Part shown: positions 41,869 through 50,237 of the stretch, in pieces
Layout: each line of letters begins with the position of its first letter
Position numbering within the stretch: position 1 is the first letter of the stretch
Assembly (NCBI RefSeq): GCF_051251565.1
Contig: NZ_JBPOFB010000006.1
Location: 62,001 to 126,000, forward strand
Source: Marivita sp051251565
Lineage (GTDB): Bacteria; Pseudomonadota; Alphaproteobacteria; Rhodobacterales; Rhodobacteraceae
DNA length: 64,000 nt
Direction: 5' to 3'
Notes under the pieces: generated by a model
What the model was told of the DNA's origin: nothing
Databases searched by the model: none
The model's input: the letters and a program-made list of their open reading frames with translations, nothing else
Translations under genes and position numbers: made by a program

Positions 41869-43053
41869 CTAGTTTTCAAGGATCACATCGAAATCGACGC
41901 GACGTTCGCTCAGCCCCGGCTGGCCAGCCAGAATCTGTGGCGACGAATGTGCGGCAATGATGATCTGCGCGGGGTCGAAGCCAGCCCCGACAAGCGAGCT
42001 CATCAAGGCGACCGCGCGTAGCCGCGCTGTGGCGGGGGTTTCACCTGAACCGGGTTCATCGGAAAACTGGCCGACAACACGCAGCCGTACACCGGGACAG
42101 GCGCTGGCCTGCGCGGCAAGACGCAGGACGGCAGGCAGACCATCGGACGGCGCTGTGATCGACCGGGGCGAATAGAACAGCTTGGTCTGTGCAACTGCCG
42201 CCTCAAGCTGCAACACGCATTCCGAACGAACGACCGGGGTGTCAATGCGGATCACGTCGGCGGTTTGAGCGACGTCCCGAATTTCGAACTCAACCCGACG
42301 GTCGTAATAGGCGGCGGGGCGACTGCCTGTGAGTCCGGAGGGTTCTGCGCTGCCAAGTCCGACAGATTGGAAGCGCGTCGTGTCGATGCCCGATGCCGCA
42401 ATCCGCTTGAGCACTTCATCCGCGCGCTGTTGGCTCAGCCGCAAGTTTGCCGCCGGATCTCCCGACGGGTCCGAGTGCCCTTCGACGATTATTTCGACAC
42501 TGGGGCAATCCTGCGCGACAAGACCAAGCAGTCGCGCCTGTGCCATGCCTGCTTCTTCTGTGGTCAGCCCGCCGCTTGGGAAATAGACGCGTGCTTGATC
42601 GGCAAGGATGCGCAGATCCTCAACGCAAGATTGGTCCTGCGCCAAATTCGCCTGTGCGGCGGCAAAAAATGCAGAAGGGTTTTCCGTGAGGGCGGTTTCC
42701 GGGGTGGGTTGGATCGACACGGGTTGTGGCTGAACCTCGGGTTCGGAGGGCGCGACAACCGCAGGTGCCGCAGCGGTGATATCAACCTCGGGGGTTTGCG
42801 GGGCTTGTACCACAGCCGCCTCGATCACGTCTTCGGTTTGCGGCAGATCGGACAGCAACCCTGCGGTCTGTTCGCCTAGGTCAACCGGGTTTTGGGTGAT
42901 GTTGCGGGACACCTCAACGGTGTCAAACCCAGACAAGCGGTCCGCGCGATCGGACCCTTTCGCGCCGAAGTTAAGTGCGCCGGTTGCCGCCAAGACAATC
43001 GCGGCGGTCGGTGCGATCCACGGTAAATGCTTTTTCAAAATCTGTAGTGACAT
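41869..43053 (-). CDS. OmpA-family protein with two OmpA-like domains
   Basis: 394 residues from the ATG at 43053, preceded by GGGGGAAA. One N-terminal membrane segment (LPWIAPTAAIVLAATGAL), a long Pro/Gln/Glu-rich linker, then an OmpA/MotB-type peptidoglycan-binding domain (IIVEGHSDPSGDPAANLRLS ... RRVEFEI, about residues 160-270) and a second, diverged copy ending RRVDFDVILEN. Probably tethers the inner membrane or a complex to peptidoglycan. The second domain lacks the GHTD-like core (VVGQFSDEPGSG), so it may not bind the wall. Confidence 0.85.
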   Translation of the reverse strand: MSLQILKKHLPWIAPTAAIVLAATGALNFGAKGSDRADRLSGFDTVEVSRNITQNPVDLGEQTAGLLSDLPQTEDVIEAAVVQAPQTPEVDITAAAPAVVAPSEPEVQPQPVSIQPTPETALTENPSAFFAAAQANLAQDQSCVEDLRILADQARVYFPSGGLTTEEAGMAQARLLGLVAQDCPSVEIIVEGHSDPSGDPAANLRLSQQRADEVLKRIAASGIDTTRFQSVGLGSAEPSGLTGSRPAAYYDRRVEFEIRDVAQTADVIRIDTPVVRSECVLQLEAAVAQTKLFYSPRSITAPSDGLPAVLRLAAQASACPGVRLRVVGQFSDEPGSGETPATARLRAVALMSSLVGAGFDPAQIIIAAHSSPQILAGQPGLSERRVDFDVILEN

Positions 43054-43100
43054 GCTTTCCCCCAAACTCGCTAAGCAGCATCAGAGCCCGTAATGGCCCA

Positions 43101-43157
43101 ATATGTTGATAGTGATAACCCTTAATACTGCTTAATTTGGTGAAAGGGTCAACATAT
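43101..43157. promoter_or_regulatory. nested dyad between the OmpA-family gene and pheS
   Basis: Outer perfect repeat ATATGTTGA (43101-43109) / TCAACATAT (43149-43157) and inner CCCTT (43119-43123) / AAGGG (43144-43148), with two CTTAAT copies (43121, 43131) in the centre. The 253-base divergent gap around it must hold both promoters. A regulator site is likely but unidentified. Confidence 0.45.
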
Positions 43158-43306
43158 ATGTCTTTTGATGGACTTGATAACAATCATTTCTGAACGGCTG
43201 GTCCTGTCGTGCCCCGTGGTCAAAGAATCAGAGACGGGTTTTGGGCTTGTCTTGCGTCCTTGCACAGGGGCGGCTAGGGAAAGCACGATATCGGCCGGAG
43301 GGTGAC

Positions 43307-44377
43307 ATGGACGATCTGCGCGACAAGTATATTGGGCTGATTGCATCGGCGAACGATGAAGCGGCGTTGGAAGACCTGCGCGTGCAGGCGGTTGGCAAAA
43401 AGGGCGAGATCAGCCTGAAGATGCGCGAATTGGGCAAGATGAGCCCCGAGGACCGGCAAGTTGCGGGCCCGGCGTTGAACGCGCTCAAGGATGAGATCAA
43501 TTCGGCCCTGTCGGCCAAGAAAGTGGCTCTGGAAGACAGTGCGCTTGATGAACGCCTGCGCGGTGAATGGCTTGACGTCACGCTGCCCGGTCGCGGGCGG
43601 CGCCAAGGCACCATCCATCCGATCAGCCAGGTCACCGAAGAGGTCACAGCGATTTTTGCCGATATGGGATTTGCCGTGGCCGAAGGGCCGCAGATCGACA
43701 CCGATTGGTACAATTTCGACGCGTTGAACATTCCCGGCCATCACCCCGCGCGTGCCGAGATGGACACGTTTTACATGCACCGCGCTGAAGGTGACGACCG
43801 TCCGCCGCATGTGCTGCGCACGCATACGTCGCCGGTGCAGATCCGAACGATGGAAAAGACCGGCGCGCCCATTCGCGTGATCGCACCGGGCCGGGTGTAC
43901 CGCGCGGATTACGACCAGACGCACACGCCGATGTTCCACCAGGTCGAAGGGCTTGCCATCGACAAGGACATCTCCATGGCGAACCTGAAATGGGTGCTGG
44001 AGGAGTTCGTGAAAGCGTATTTCGAGGTCGACGATGTCGAACTGCGCTTCCGCGCATCGCACTTCCCGTTCACGGAACCGTCCGCCGAGGTCGATATCCG
44101 CTGTTCATGGGAAGGCGGCACGCTGAAAGTGGGCGAGGGCGACGACTGGCTTGAGATCCTCGGGTCTGGCATGGTGCATCCGAAAGTATTGCAGAACGCG
44201 GGCGTTGATCCTGAGCAGTGGCAAGGCTTCGCCTTCGGCATGGGCATCGACCGGATCGCCATGCTGAAATACGGCATCCCCGATTTGCGGGCGTTTTTCG
44301 ATTCAGACCTGCGCTGGTTGCGGCACTATGGGTTCAGTGCGCTGGATGTGCCGACGCTGCATGGCGGTTTGAGCTAG
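43307..44377 (+). CDS. pheS: phenylalanyl-tRNA synthetase alpha subunit
   Basis: 356 residues from the ATG at 43307 (MDDLRDKYIGLIASAND), with GGAGGG upstream; in-frame codons upstream are outside the family. N-terminal coiled coil, class II catalytic core: HPISQVTEEVTAIFADMGF, LLRTHTSP-type RTHTSPVQIRTMEK, GRVYRADYDQTHTPMFHQVE (motif 2) and GFAFGMGIDRIAMLKYGIPD (motif 3). Forms an alpha2-beta2 enzyme with PheT. Confidence 0.97.
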   Translation: MDDLRDKYIGLIASANDEAALEDLRVQAVGKKGEISLKMRELGKMSPEDRQVAGPALNALKDEINSALSAKKVALEDSALDERLRGEWLDVTLPGRGRRQGTIHPISQVTEEVTAIFADMGFAVAEGPQIDTDWYNFDALNIPGHHPARAEMDTFYMHRAEGDDRPPHVLRTHTSPVQIRTMEKTGAPIRVIAPGRVYRADYDQTHTPMFHQVEGLAIDKDISMANLKWVLEEFVKAYFEVDDVELRFRASHFPFTEPSAEVDIRCSWEGGTLKVGEGDDWLEILGSGMVHPKVLQNAGVDPEQWQGFAFGMGIDRIAMLKYGIPDLRAFFDSDLRWLRHYGFSALDVPTLHGGLS

Positions 44378-44456
44378 TCTCGATAACCTATGGTGGGTTT
44401 GTAACCTGCTAAACTGGATTGGTGGGCTAAGCCCCCCCCTACAGGAAGACGAAACG

Positions 44457-46853
44457 ATGAAATTCACCCTCTCCTGGCTGAAAAAGCACCTCGACACCAC
44501 GGCGACCGTGGACGAGATCACCTATGCCCTGACCGATCTGGGCCTCGAGGTCGAAGGCGTCGAAAACCCGGCGGACACGCTCAAGGCGTTTACGCTGGCG
44601 AAAGTGAAACATGCCGAACAGCATCCCGATGCGGACCGGCTGCGCGTCTGTACGGTCGAGACCGACGAGGGCGACAAGCAGATCGTCTGCGGTGCCCCGA
44701 ATGCGCGGGCGGGGATCACCGTCGTGCTTGCGAAACCGGGCGACTACGTGCCGGGCATCGACGTGACGCTAAGCGTCGGCAACATTCGCGGTGTCGAAAG
44801 CCACGGTATGATGGCGTCCGAGCGCGAGTTGGAACTGTCGGACGAACATGACGGGATCATTGAACTGCCCTCGGGCGAGGTCGGTCAGACCTTTGTAGAT
44901 TGGTTGGCTCAGAACGACCCCGCCAAAGTGGACCCGGTGATCGAGATTGCGATCACACCGAACCGTCCCGATGCGTTGGGCGTTCTGGGCATTGCCCGCG
45001 ATCTCGCGGCGCGCGGTCTTGGCACGCTCAGGTCAGGGGATGTGGCACCCGTTCCCGCCAGCTTTGTAGCGGATACCAAAGTGGTGATCGACGATGACAC
45101 GCTGGATGGTTGCCCGCTCTTTTGCGGACGGATCATTCGCGGTGTCAAGAACGGGCCAAGCCCGAAATGGCTGCAAGATGCGCTGCGCGCCATTGGCCTG
45201 CGTCCGATCAACTTCTTGGTCGATGTGACCAATTTCTTCACCTATGACCGCAACCGCCCCTTGCACGTCTTTGATATGTCGAAGGTGACGGGTGACCTGC
45301 GGGTGCACCGTGCGCAAGGTGGTGAAGAGCTGCTGGCGCTGGATGGCAAGACCTACAGCTTGTTGCCCGGTCAGATGGTGATTTCCGACGCCAATGGGCC
45401 TGAAAGCATTGCGGGTATCATGGGCGGCGAGGAAACGGGCTGCACCGAGGACACTACGGATGTGTTCGTCGAAAGCGCCTATTGGGATCCGATCCAGATC
45501 GCCTATGCGGGTCGCGCGTTGAAAATCAACTCTGACGCGCGTTACCGGTTTGAACGCGGTGTCGATCCGGCCTTCACGCCCGAAGGTCTTGAATTGGCTG
45601 TGCGGATGATCGTGGATCACGCCGGTGGTGAGGCGTCCGAGGTGATTGTTGCAGGTCAGGTGCCGGACACGTCGCGCGCCTACAAGCTTGATCCGGCGCG
45701 GGTGATTTCGCTTGTTGGAATGGAGATTCCCGAAGCGCAGCAGCGCGCAACCCTGACAGCACTGGGTTTCACGCTTGAAGGCGAGATGGCGCATGTGCCG
45801 TCGTGGCGCCCGGATGTGCAGGGCGAGGCAGATCTTGTTGAAGAGGTGGCGCGCATCGCGTCCCTGACCAAGTTGCAGGGCAAGCCGATGGCACGCATGC
45901 ATCCCGGTGTGCCCAAGGCGATCCTGTCGCCGATGCAGCGACGCGAACGCGCGGCACGACGGACGGCGGCGGCGTTGGGCTACAACGAATGTGTGACCTA
46001 CACCTTTATCGACAAAGCCGCGGCTACGCTGTTCGGTGGTGGCGATGATGCCACCATGCTCGCCAATCCGATCAGCTCGGAAATGAGCCATATGCGTCCG
46101 GCGCTGTTGCCGGGCCTGTTGCAGGCGGCAGCGCGCAATCAGGCGCGTGGGTTCATGGACTTGGCGCTTTTTGAGCTGGGTCACGGGTTCCATGGCGGCG
46201 AACCCGAAGAGCAGCATTTGCAGCTTTCTGGCCTGCTCATCGGGCGCACCGGCCCCAAGGATGTGCATGGCACGTCGCGGGCGGTAGATCTGTTCGACGC
46301 CAAGGCCGATGCCGAGGCAGTGCTCTCCGCGATGGGGGCACCTGCGAAGGCGCAGATTATGCGCGGTGCCAGTCCGTGGTGGCATCCCGGGCGGCATGGC
46401 ATGATCTGCCTTGGCCCGAAAAAGGTGCTTGGCGTGTTTGGTGAACTGCATCCCAAAGTGCTCAAGGCGATGGACATCAAGGGACCAGCTGTGGCGTTTA
46501 CGCTTTGGCCGCAGGAGATACCGTTGCCGCGCAAGGTTGGCGCGACGCGACCTGCCTTGGTGCTGAATGATCTGCAAGCGGTCGAACGGGACTTTGCCTT
46601 TGTGGTGGCGTCTGATGTTGCGGCGCTGGACCTGATGAACGCTGCTGCCGGGGCGGATAAAGCGCTTATTTCGGATGTGCGTTTGTTCGATGAATTCATC
46701 GGCGGGTCGCTGGGTGATGGCAAGAAATCGCTTGCCATCACCGTGCGACTACAGCCCACAGGTGGGACGCTCAAGGAAGCGGATATCGAAGCGGTCGGCA
46801 AGAAGATCATCGAAAAGGTTGAAAAAGCCACCGGAGGCGTCTTGCGCGGCTGA
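44457..46853 (+). CDS. pheT: phenylalanyl-tRNA synthetase beta subunit
   Basis: 798 residues, full length: N-terminal MKFTLSWLKKHLDTTATVDE, tRNA-binding EMAP-like domain (VKHAEQHPDADRLRVCTVET), B3/B4 editing domain (GIMGGEETGCTEDTTDVFVE), B5 and the C-terminal ferredoxin-fold anticodon-binding domain (FIGGSLGDGKKSLAITVRLQ). 79 bases downstream of pheS. Confidence 0.97.
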   Translation: MKFTLSWLKKHLDTTATVDEITYALTDLGLEVEGVENPADTLKAFTLAKVKHAEQHPDADRLRVCTVETDEGDKQIVCGAPNARAGITVVLAKPGDYVPGIDVTLSVGNIRGVESHGMMASERELELSDEHDGIIELPSGEVGQTFVDWLAQNDPAKVDPVIEIAITPNRPDALGVLGIARDLAARGLGTLRSGDVAPVPASFVADTKVVIDDDTLDGCPLFCGRIIRGVKNGPSPKWLQDALRAIGLRPINFLVDVTNFFTYDRNRPLHVFDMSKVTGDLRVHRAQGGEELLALDGKTYSLLPGQMVISDANGPESIAGIMGGEETGCTEDTTDVFVESAYWDPIQIAYAGRALKINSDARYRFERGVDPAFTPEGLELAVRMIVDHAGGEASEVIVAGQVPDTSRAYKLDPARVISLVGMEIPEAQQRATLTALGFTLEGEMAHVPSWRPDVQGEADLVEEVARIASLTKLQGKPMARMHPGVPKAILSPMQRRERAARRTAAALGYNECVTYTFIDKAAATLFGGGDDATMLANPISSEMSHMRPALLPGLLQAAARNQARGFMDLALFELGHGFHGGEPEEQHLQLSGLLIGRTGPKDVHGTSRAVDLFDAKADAEAVLSAMGAPAKAQIMRGASPWWHPGRHGMICLGPKKVLGVFGELHPKVLKAMDIKGPAVAFTLWPQEIPLPRKVGATRPALVLNDLQAVERDFAFVVASDVAALDLMNAAAGADKALISDVRLFDEFIGGSLGDGKKSLAITVRLQPTGGTLKEADIEAVGKKIIEKVEKATGGVLRG

Positions 46854-46881
46854 GGCGGCAGCACACAGAGGGCGGTTCACC

Positions 46882-47514
46882 ATGTATAGGTCGGCAAAGT
46901 TCTGGGATCGGGTTGCGGACAAATATGCCGCAACGCCGATCCGCAACCCCAAGGCCTATGAGGCGACACTGGATCAGGTGCGTGGCCTCTTGGCCCCGAC
47001 CGACACGGTGCTAGAGCTTGGCTGTGGGACCGGCACAACCGCATTGGCGCTCGCCCCCAGCGTGTCCCGCATCGTGGCGACCGACGTGTCGGATGCGATG
47101 CTGGCCAAGGGCCGCGACAAGGCGCGGGATCAAGGCGTCGCCAACGTCGAATTCCTTGTCGCCGATACGTCAGATGCCCCCAGCGGACCGTTTGACGCGG
47201 TGTTGGCCGTCAATCTTTTGCATCTGATCGAAGACATGGACGGCGCGTTGTCGGATATTGCCGCGCGGTTGAAACCCGGCGGGGTTTTCGTGTCCAAGAC
47301 CTTTTGCACGCCAGAGCGCCGCAACCTGATCTGGTGGTTCATCCAGACGGGGCTGCCAGTCATGCAGGCTGTTGGCAAAGCACCCTATTTCGCAAAACTG
47401 GCAACAGCAGAACTGGACGCCGCCATCACGCGAGCCGGGTTCACGATTGAGCAGACGCAGATGGCACCGGGCAAAGACCCGCGCCGGACGATTGTGGCCC
47501 GCCGGACCGATTGA
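46882..47514 (+). CDS. class I SAM-dependent methyltransferase
   Basis: 210 residues from the ATG at 46882. Methyltransferase fold: VLELGCGTGTTALALAP (motif I), RIVATDVSDAMLAKG, FDAVLAVNLLHLIED and LKPGGVFVSKTFC. Resembles small-molecule methyltransferases of the UbiE/SmtA type; the substrate is not evident. Begins 28 bases after pheT. Confidence 0.88.
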   Translation: MYRSAKFWDRVADKYAATPIRNPKAYEATLDQVRGLLAPTDTVLELGCGTGTTALALAPSVSRIVATDVSDAMLAKGRDKARDQGVANVEFLVADTSDAPSGPFDAVLAVNLLHLIEDMDGALSDIAARLKPGGVFVSKTFCTPERRNLIWWFIQTGLPVMQAVGKAPYFAKLATAELDAAITRAGFTIEQTQMAPGKDPRRTIVARRTD

Positions 47515-47568
47515 TTGGCCTTCGCGCCAAACTGCGCTACCCCTGTGAACAAACCAAAGGAGTGTCCC

Positions 47569-48018
47569 ATGGGATTGCGTGTGTACCTGTCCGGAGAAAT
47601 TCATACCGATTGGCGCGAACAGATTATTGACGCCTGCAAGGGCCTTGATGTCAGTTTTGACAGCCCGGTCACCGATCACGCCGCGAGCGATGATTGCGGT
47701 GTTGCGATCCTTGGGGCCGAGGAGACCAAGTATTGGCACGACCACAAGGGCGCGATGGTCAATGCGATTCGCACCCGTAAGGGAATCACCGACGCAGATG
47801 TTGTCGTGGTGCGCTTTGGTGAGAAATACAAACAGTGGAACGCCGCTTTTGACGCGGGCTATGCCAGCGCGTTGGGCAAATCCCTTATCATCCTGCAACA
47901 GCCCGAACACGATCATGCCTTGAAAGAGGTGGACGCCGCCGCTTTGGCGATGACGCGCAGCCCGCAAGAGGTCGCACAGATCCTACGTTACGTTCTGACG
48001 GGTTCATTGCCCGCGTGA
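47569..48018 (+). CDS. ytoQ: YtoQ-family protein
   Basis: 149 residues from the ATG at 47569, preceded by AAGGAG. Matches the YtoQ family, related to nucleoside 2-deoxyribosyltransferases: MGLRVYLSGEIHTDWREQI, SPVTDHAASDDCG, DADVVVVRFGEKYKQWNAAF and DAGYASALGKSLI. Enzymatic activity is not established. Confidence 0.9.
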   Translation: MGLRVYLSGEIHTDWREQIIDACKGLDVSFDSPVTDHAASDDCGVAILGAEETKYWHDHKGAMVNAIRTRKGITDADVVVVRFGEKYKQWNAAFDAGYASALGKSLIILQQPEHDHALKEVDAAALAMTRSPQEVAQILRYVLTGSLPA

Positions 48019-48022
48019 TGCG

Positions 48023-48053
48023 TGCATAGATGTTTTTCTGCTGTGTCTATGCA
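48023..48053. repeat. 8-bp inverted repeat after ytoQ
   Basis: TGCATAGA (48023-48030) and TCTATGCA (48046-48053) with a 15-base T-rich spacer, starting 5 bases after the ytoQ stop and upstream of mscL. A transcript hairpin or an operator for mscL; no T run follows the stem. Confidence 0.4.
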
Positions 48054-48173
48054 GTCAGAAACGCATATTTCCCCGTGCCTTTGTGAGCTTTGCGTGACAA
48101 TCAGCACCGAAATGCTATCAAAATAGTGGGTTTGATCTTTTGATCTGAGCCCAGCAACACGAGGGAACGCGTA

Positions 48174-48599
48174 ATGATTCAAGAATTCAAGGACTTCATC
48201 GCCAAGGGTAATGTCATGGACATGGCCGTCGGTATCATCATCGGGGCGGCGTTTACGGCAATCGTGACATCTTTGGTGGGGGACCTGATCAACCCGATTA
48301 TCGCACTGTTTACAGGCGGGATTGATTTCTCGGGTTGGTTCTACACGCTGGACGGCAGTGAGCACGCGTCGCTTGCAGCAGCCCAAGACGCGGGCGCAGC
48401 GGTTTTTGCCATTGGCAATTTCATCATGGCTGTGATCAATTTCCTGATCATCGCGTTTGTGGTGTTCATGTTGGTGAAGATGGTAAACCGGGTCAAAGAC
48501 GCCTCTGAGAAGGCGAAAGAGGCCGAAGTCGAAGCTGATACCGGACCAAGCGAACTTGATGTCCTGCTCGAAATTCGGGACGCCTTGAAAAAGGGCTGA
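48174..48599 (+). CDS. mscL: large-conductance mechanosensitive channel
   Basis: 141 residues; homopentameric channel releasing solutes on hypo-osmotic shock. N-terminal amphipathic helix and TM1 (MIQEFKDFIAKGNVMDMAVG, AVGIIIGAAFTAIVTSLVGD), a periplasmic loop, TM2 (GNFIMAVINFLIIAFVVFML) and a charged cytoplasmic helix ending LLEIRDALKKG. Complete. Confidence 0.97.
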   Translation: MIQEFKDFIAKGNVMDMAVGIIIGAAFTAIVTSLVGDLINPIIALFTGGIDFSGWFYTLDGSEHASLAAAQDAGAAVFAIGNFIMAVINFLIIAFVVFMLVKMVNRVKDASEKAKEAEVEADTGPSELDVLLEIRDALKKG

Positions 48600-48637
48600 G
48601 CGCTTATCTTGCTCAAAATGGGACGTTCAAAAAGATG

Positions 48638-48667
48638 GGGTGCGCAGGTTTTGCGCACCCTTTGTTT
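48638..48667 (+). terminator. rho-independent terminator of mscL
   Basis: GGGTGCGCA (48638-48646) pairs perfectly with TGCGCACCC (48652-48660), followed by TTTGTTTTG. 38 bases after the mscL stop. Confidence 0.9.
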
Positions 48668-48697
48668 TGTCCCTGACCGCGCGTGGCGGTTGGTTGA

Positions 48698-49991
48698 TCA
48701 GTTTCCGGGTGTCAGCTTGTAGATCACGCCTTCATCAACAGCCGCATACAGGCTGCCATCCGGACCAGAAACGACGGACCGGAAACGGCCTGCTTCCATC
48801 GGAAGCGTCATTTCGGTGACATCTGCAACGGTCATGTCTTCGTGCAGTTGGATCACGTCGATCCGCTGACCCATGGGTGTCCCGCCAAAGCCGATCCCCA
48901 TGATGCCGACAACAAGTGCGCCATCCCAAGTGCCCCACTGTTCACCCTGCAAGAAGGCGGCAGACGACGTGCCTTGTGACCAGCCATTGTTGTCCCAGAT
49001 CGGGGCCATGGCATCGGGATAGGTGTCTAGGTCCGTCATCGGCATAAAGGCCGCGCGTTCATAGCGGTCCATACCGTCCATCTGGTTGGGGCTATAGCCG
49101 CAATACCCGTCGGGGCAATCGCCGCGACCGGCCATATTCGGGCGCGGATCCCAACCGGCGTTGCCACCATTTTGCAGCACGGTGATCTCGTCCGAGTGCC
49201 ATGGGCCATGTTCAGCAGCGATTGGTGTGCCGGTGGCCGGGTGGAACGCGATACCTTGCACGTTGCGGTGCCCATAGGTGAAAGTGCGCTTGTCAAACCC
49301 TTCTGGCGGCGCGTTGTCCGCAATCGCGTTACCGTCGGTGTCGATGCGCAGCACTTTGCTGCCCATGATCGTCGGACTTTGCGGCACGATACCGTTATGC
49401 GTGTCACCGGTCGTCAGGTACAGATGGCCATCGAGTCCAAAGCGAACACGCCCGCCGTTATGTGCGCCGGTTCCGCCAAAGGGGTGATCTGACGCTTCCA
49501 TCTTGTAGGGCACGTCATCCACGATATCGGTCCGTTCGGACACGTTTGTGAAGTCTTCGTTCACCACCAGACGCATCAGTCGGTTGGTGTGCGGCGTGGC
49601 CATGTTTGACGTAGAATACACATAAATTTGGCGATTGTTGGCAAAGTCGGGGTCAACCGCCACGCCCATCATGCCTGCCTGCCTGACCGTCGCAGAACAG
49701 GTCGCCTGCAGAGCTGGCATAGCCTTCGGCATTTTCCATGCCCAAGAGGTTGTTGACTTCACCGGAGGGCATGAGAACGGAAAGGCCATCGCATTTTTCG
49801 GTAAAGAACATTGTTCCATCGTTGAGGAACGACATGTCCCACGGTTCGTCAACGTCCGAAAGAACCACGGTATGTTGCAGGCTTGTGGTGTTGACGCCCG
49901 TTTGTGCGGCAGCCTGTGACGCGGCCATCAATGACCCGGCCATGATCGGCGCAAGCGCAAGAACAGCGGTCGTACGAGATAGATAACCCAT
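48698..49991 (-). pseudogene. PQQ-dependent sugar dehydrogenase (soluble GSDH type), frameshifted
   Basis: The start at 49991 (GGGAGGATATT before ATG) gives a signal peptide (MGYLSRTTAVLALAPIMAGS) and the first beta-propeller blade (EPWDMSFLNDGTMFFTEKCD) but stops at 49653. The remaining blades (MMGVAVDPDFANNRQIYVYS, YGHRNVQGIAFHPATGTPIA, AEHGPWHSDEITVLQNGGNA) continue in another frame to 48698. The switch falls on TGCCTGCCTGCCTG at 49672-49685: one GCCT unit fewer joins FCDGQAG directly to MMGVAV in frame. The protein would be a periplasmic aldose dehydrogenase of the Asd/YliI type. Either a recent inactivation or a phase-variable switch. Confidence 0.88.
49672..49685. repeat. tetranucleotide repeat (GCCT x 3.5) at the frameshift
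   Basis: TGCCTGCCTGCCTG on the plus strand. Removal of one 4-base unit restores the reading frame of the sugar dehydrogenase gene, so slipped-strand change of copy number explains the break. Confidence 0.85.
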
Positions 49992-50014
49992 AATATCCTC
50001 CCTGATTTATGGTG

Positions 50015-50064
50015 TGCTCAACGTCCTCCGGCGACCCTCGGGGTGACCCTGGGTCAGTTGAGCA
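50015..50064 (-). promoter_or_regulatory. structured 5' leader of the sugar dehydrogenase gene
   Basis: TGCTCAAC (50015-50022) and GTTGAGCA (50057-50064) form a perfect 8-bp stem enclosing a GC-rich arm (GACCC 50033-50037 / GGGTC 50051-50055). It ends 14 bases upstream of the Shine-Dalgarno of the minus-strand gene. It does not match a riboswitch I know; could be a regulatory hairpin. Confidence 0.45.
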
Positions 50065-50089
50065 ATTAAACGCTAGCTCTGGGATTTGG

Positions 50090-50160
50090 TTTAATCAACA
50101 TCTCAAATACAACTTTTAAAATTCTTTAGTACCGCAAGACTAAAGTCTGGGTTGATTAAA
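50090..50160. promoter_or_regulatory. nested inverted repeats upstream of the sugar dehydrogenase gene
   Basis: Outer perfect 10-bp repeat TTTAATCAAC (50090-50099) / GTTGATTAAA (50151-50160) enclosing a perfect 7-bp repeat CTTTAGT (50124-50130) / ACTAAAG (50139-50145). A/T-rich and in promoter position for the minus-strand sugar dehydrogenase gene, so probably operators for one or two dimeric regulators. Confidence 0.5.
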
Positions 50161-50202
50161 TTTGAAGTGCACACCTGCCTGGTCCAGGTGAATGAGAGGG
50201 TC

Positions 50203-50230
50203 GCAGCGCTTACAAAAATGCAAGCGCTGC
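50203..50230 (-). terminator. hairpin downstream of ald
   Basis: GCAGCGCTT (50203-50211) and AAGCGCTGC (50222-50230) form a perfect 9-bp stem with a 10-base loop, 8 bases beyond the ald stop on the minus strand. There is no following T run, so it may stabilise or weakly terminate the ald transcript. Confidence 0.5.
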
Positions 50231-50237
50231 CAGTGGG

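Noticed and set aside
43121..43136. CtrA site upstream of the OmpA-family gene
   Set aside because: TTAA (43122) and TTAA (43132) are separated by 6 bases, not the 7 of the CtrA consensus, and the flanks give no further support.
45033..46577. 514-codon open frame antisense to pheT
   Set aside because: pheT is unmistakable on the other strand; long antisense frames are common in GC-rich codon-biased DNA, and the translation is Arg/His/Gln-rich with no family features.
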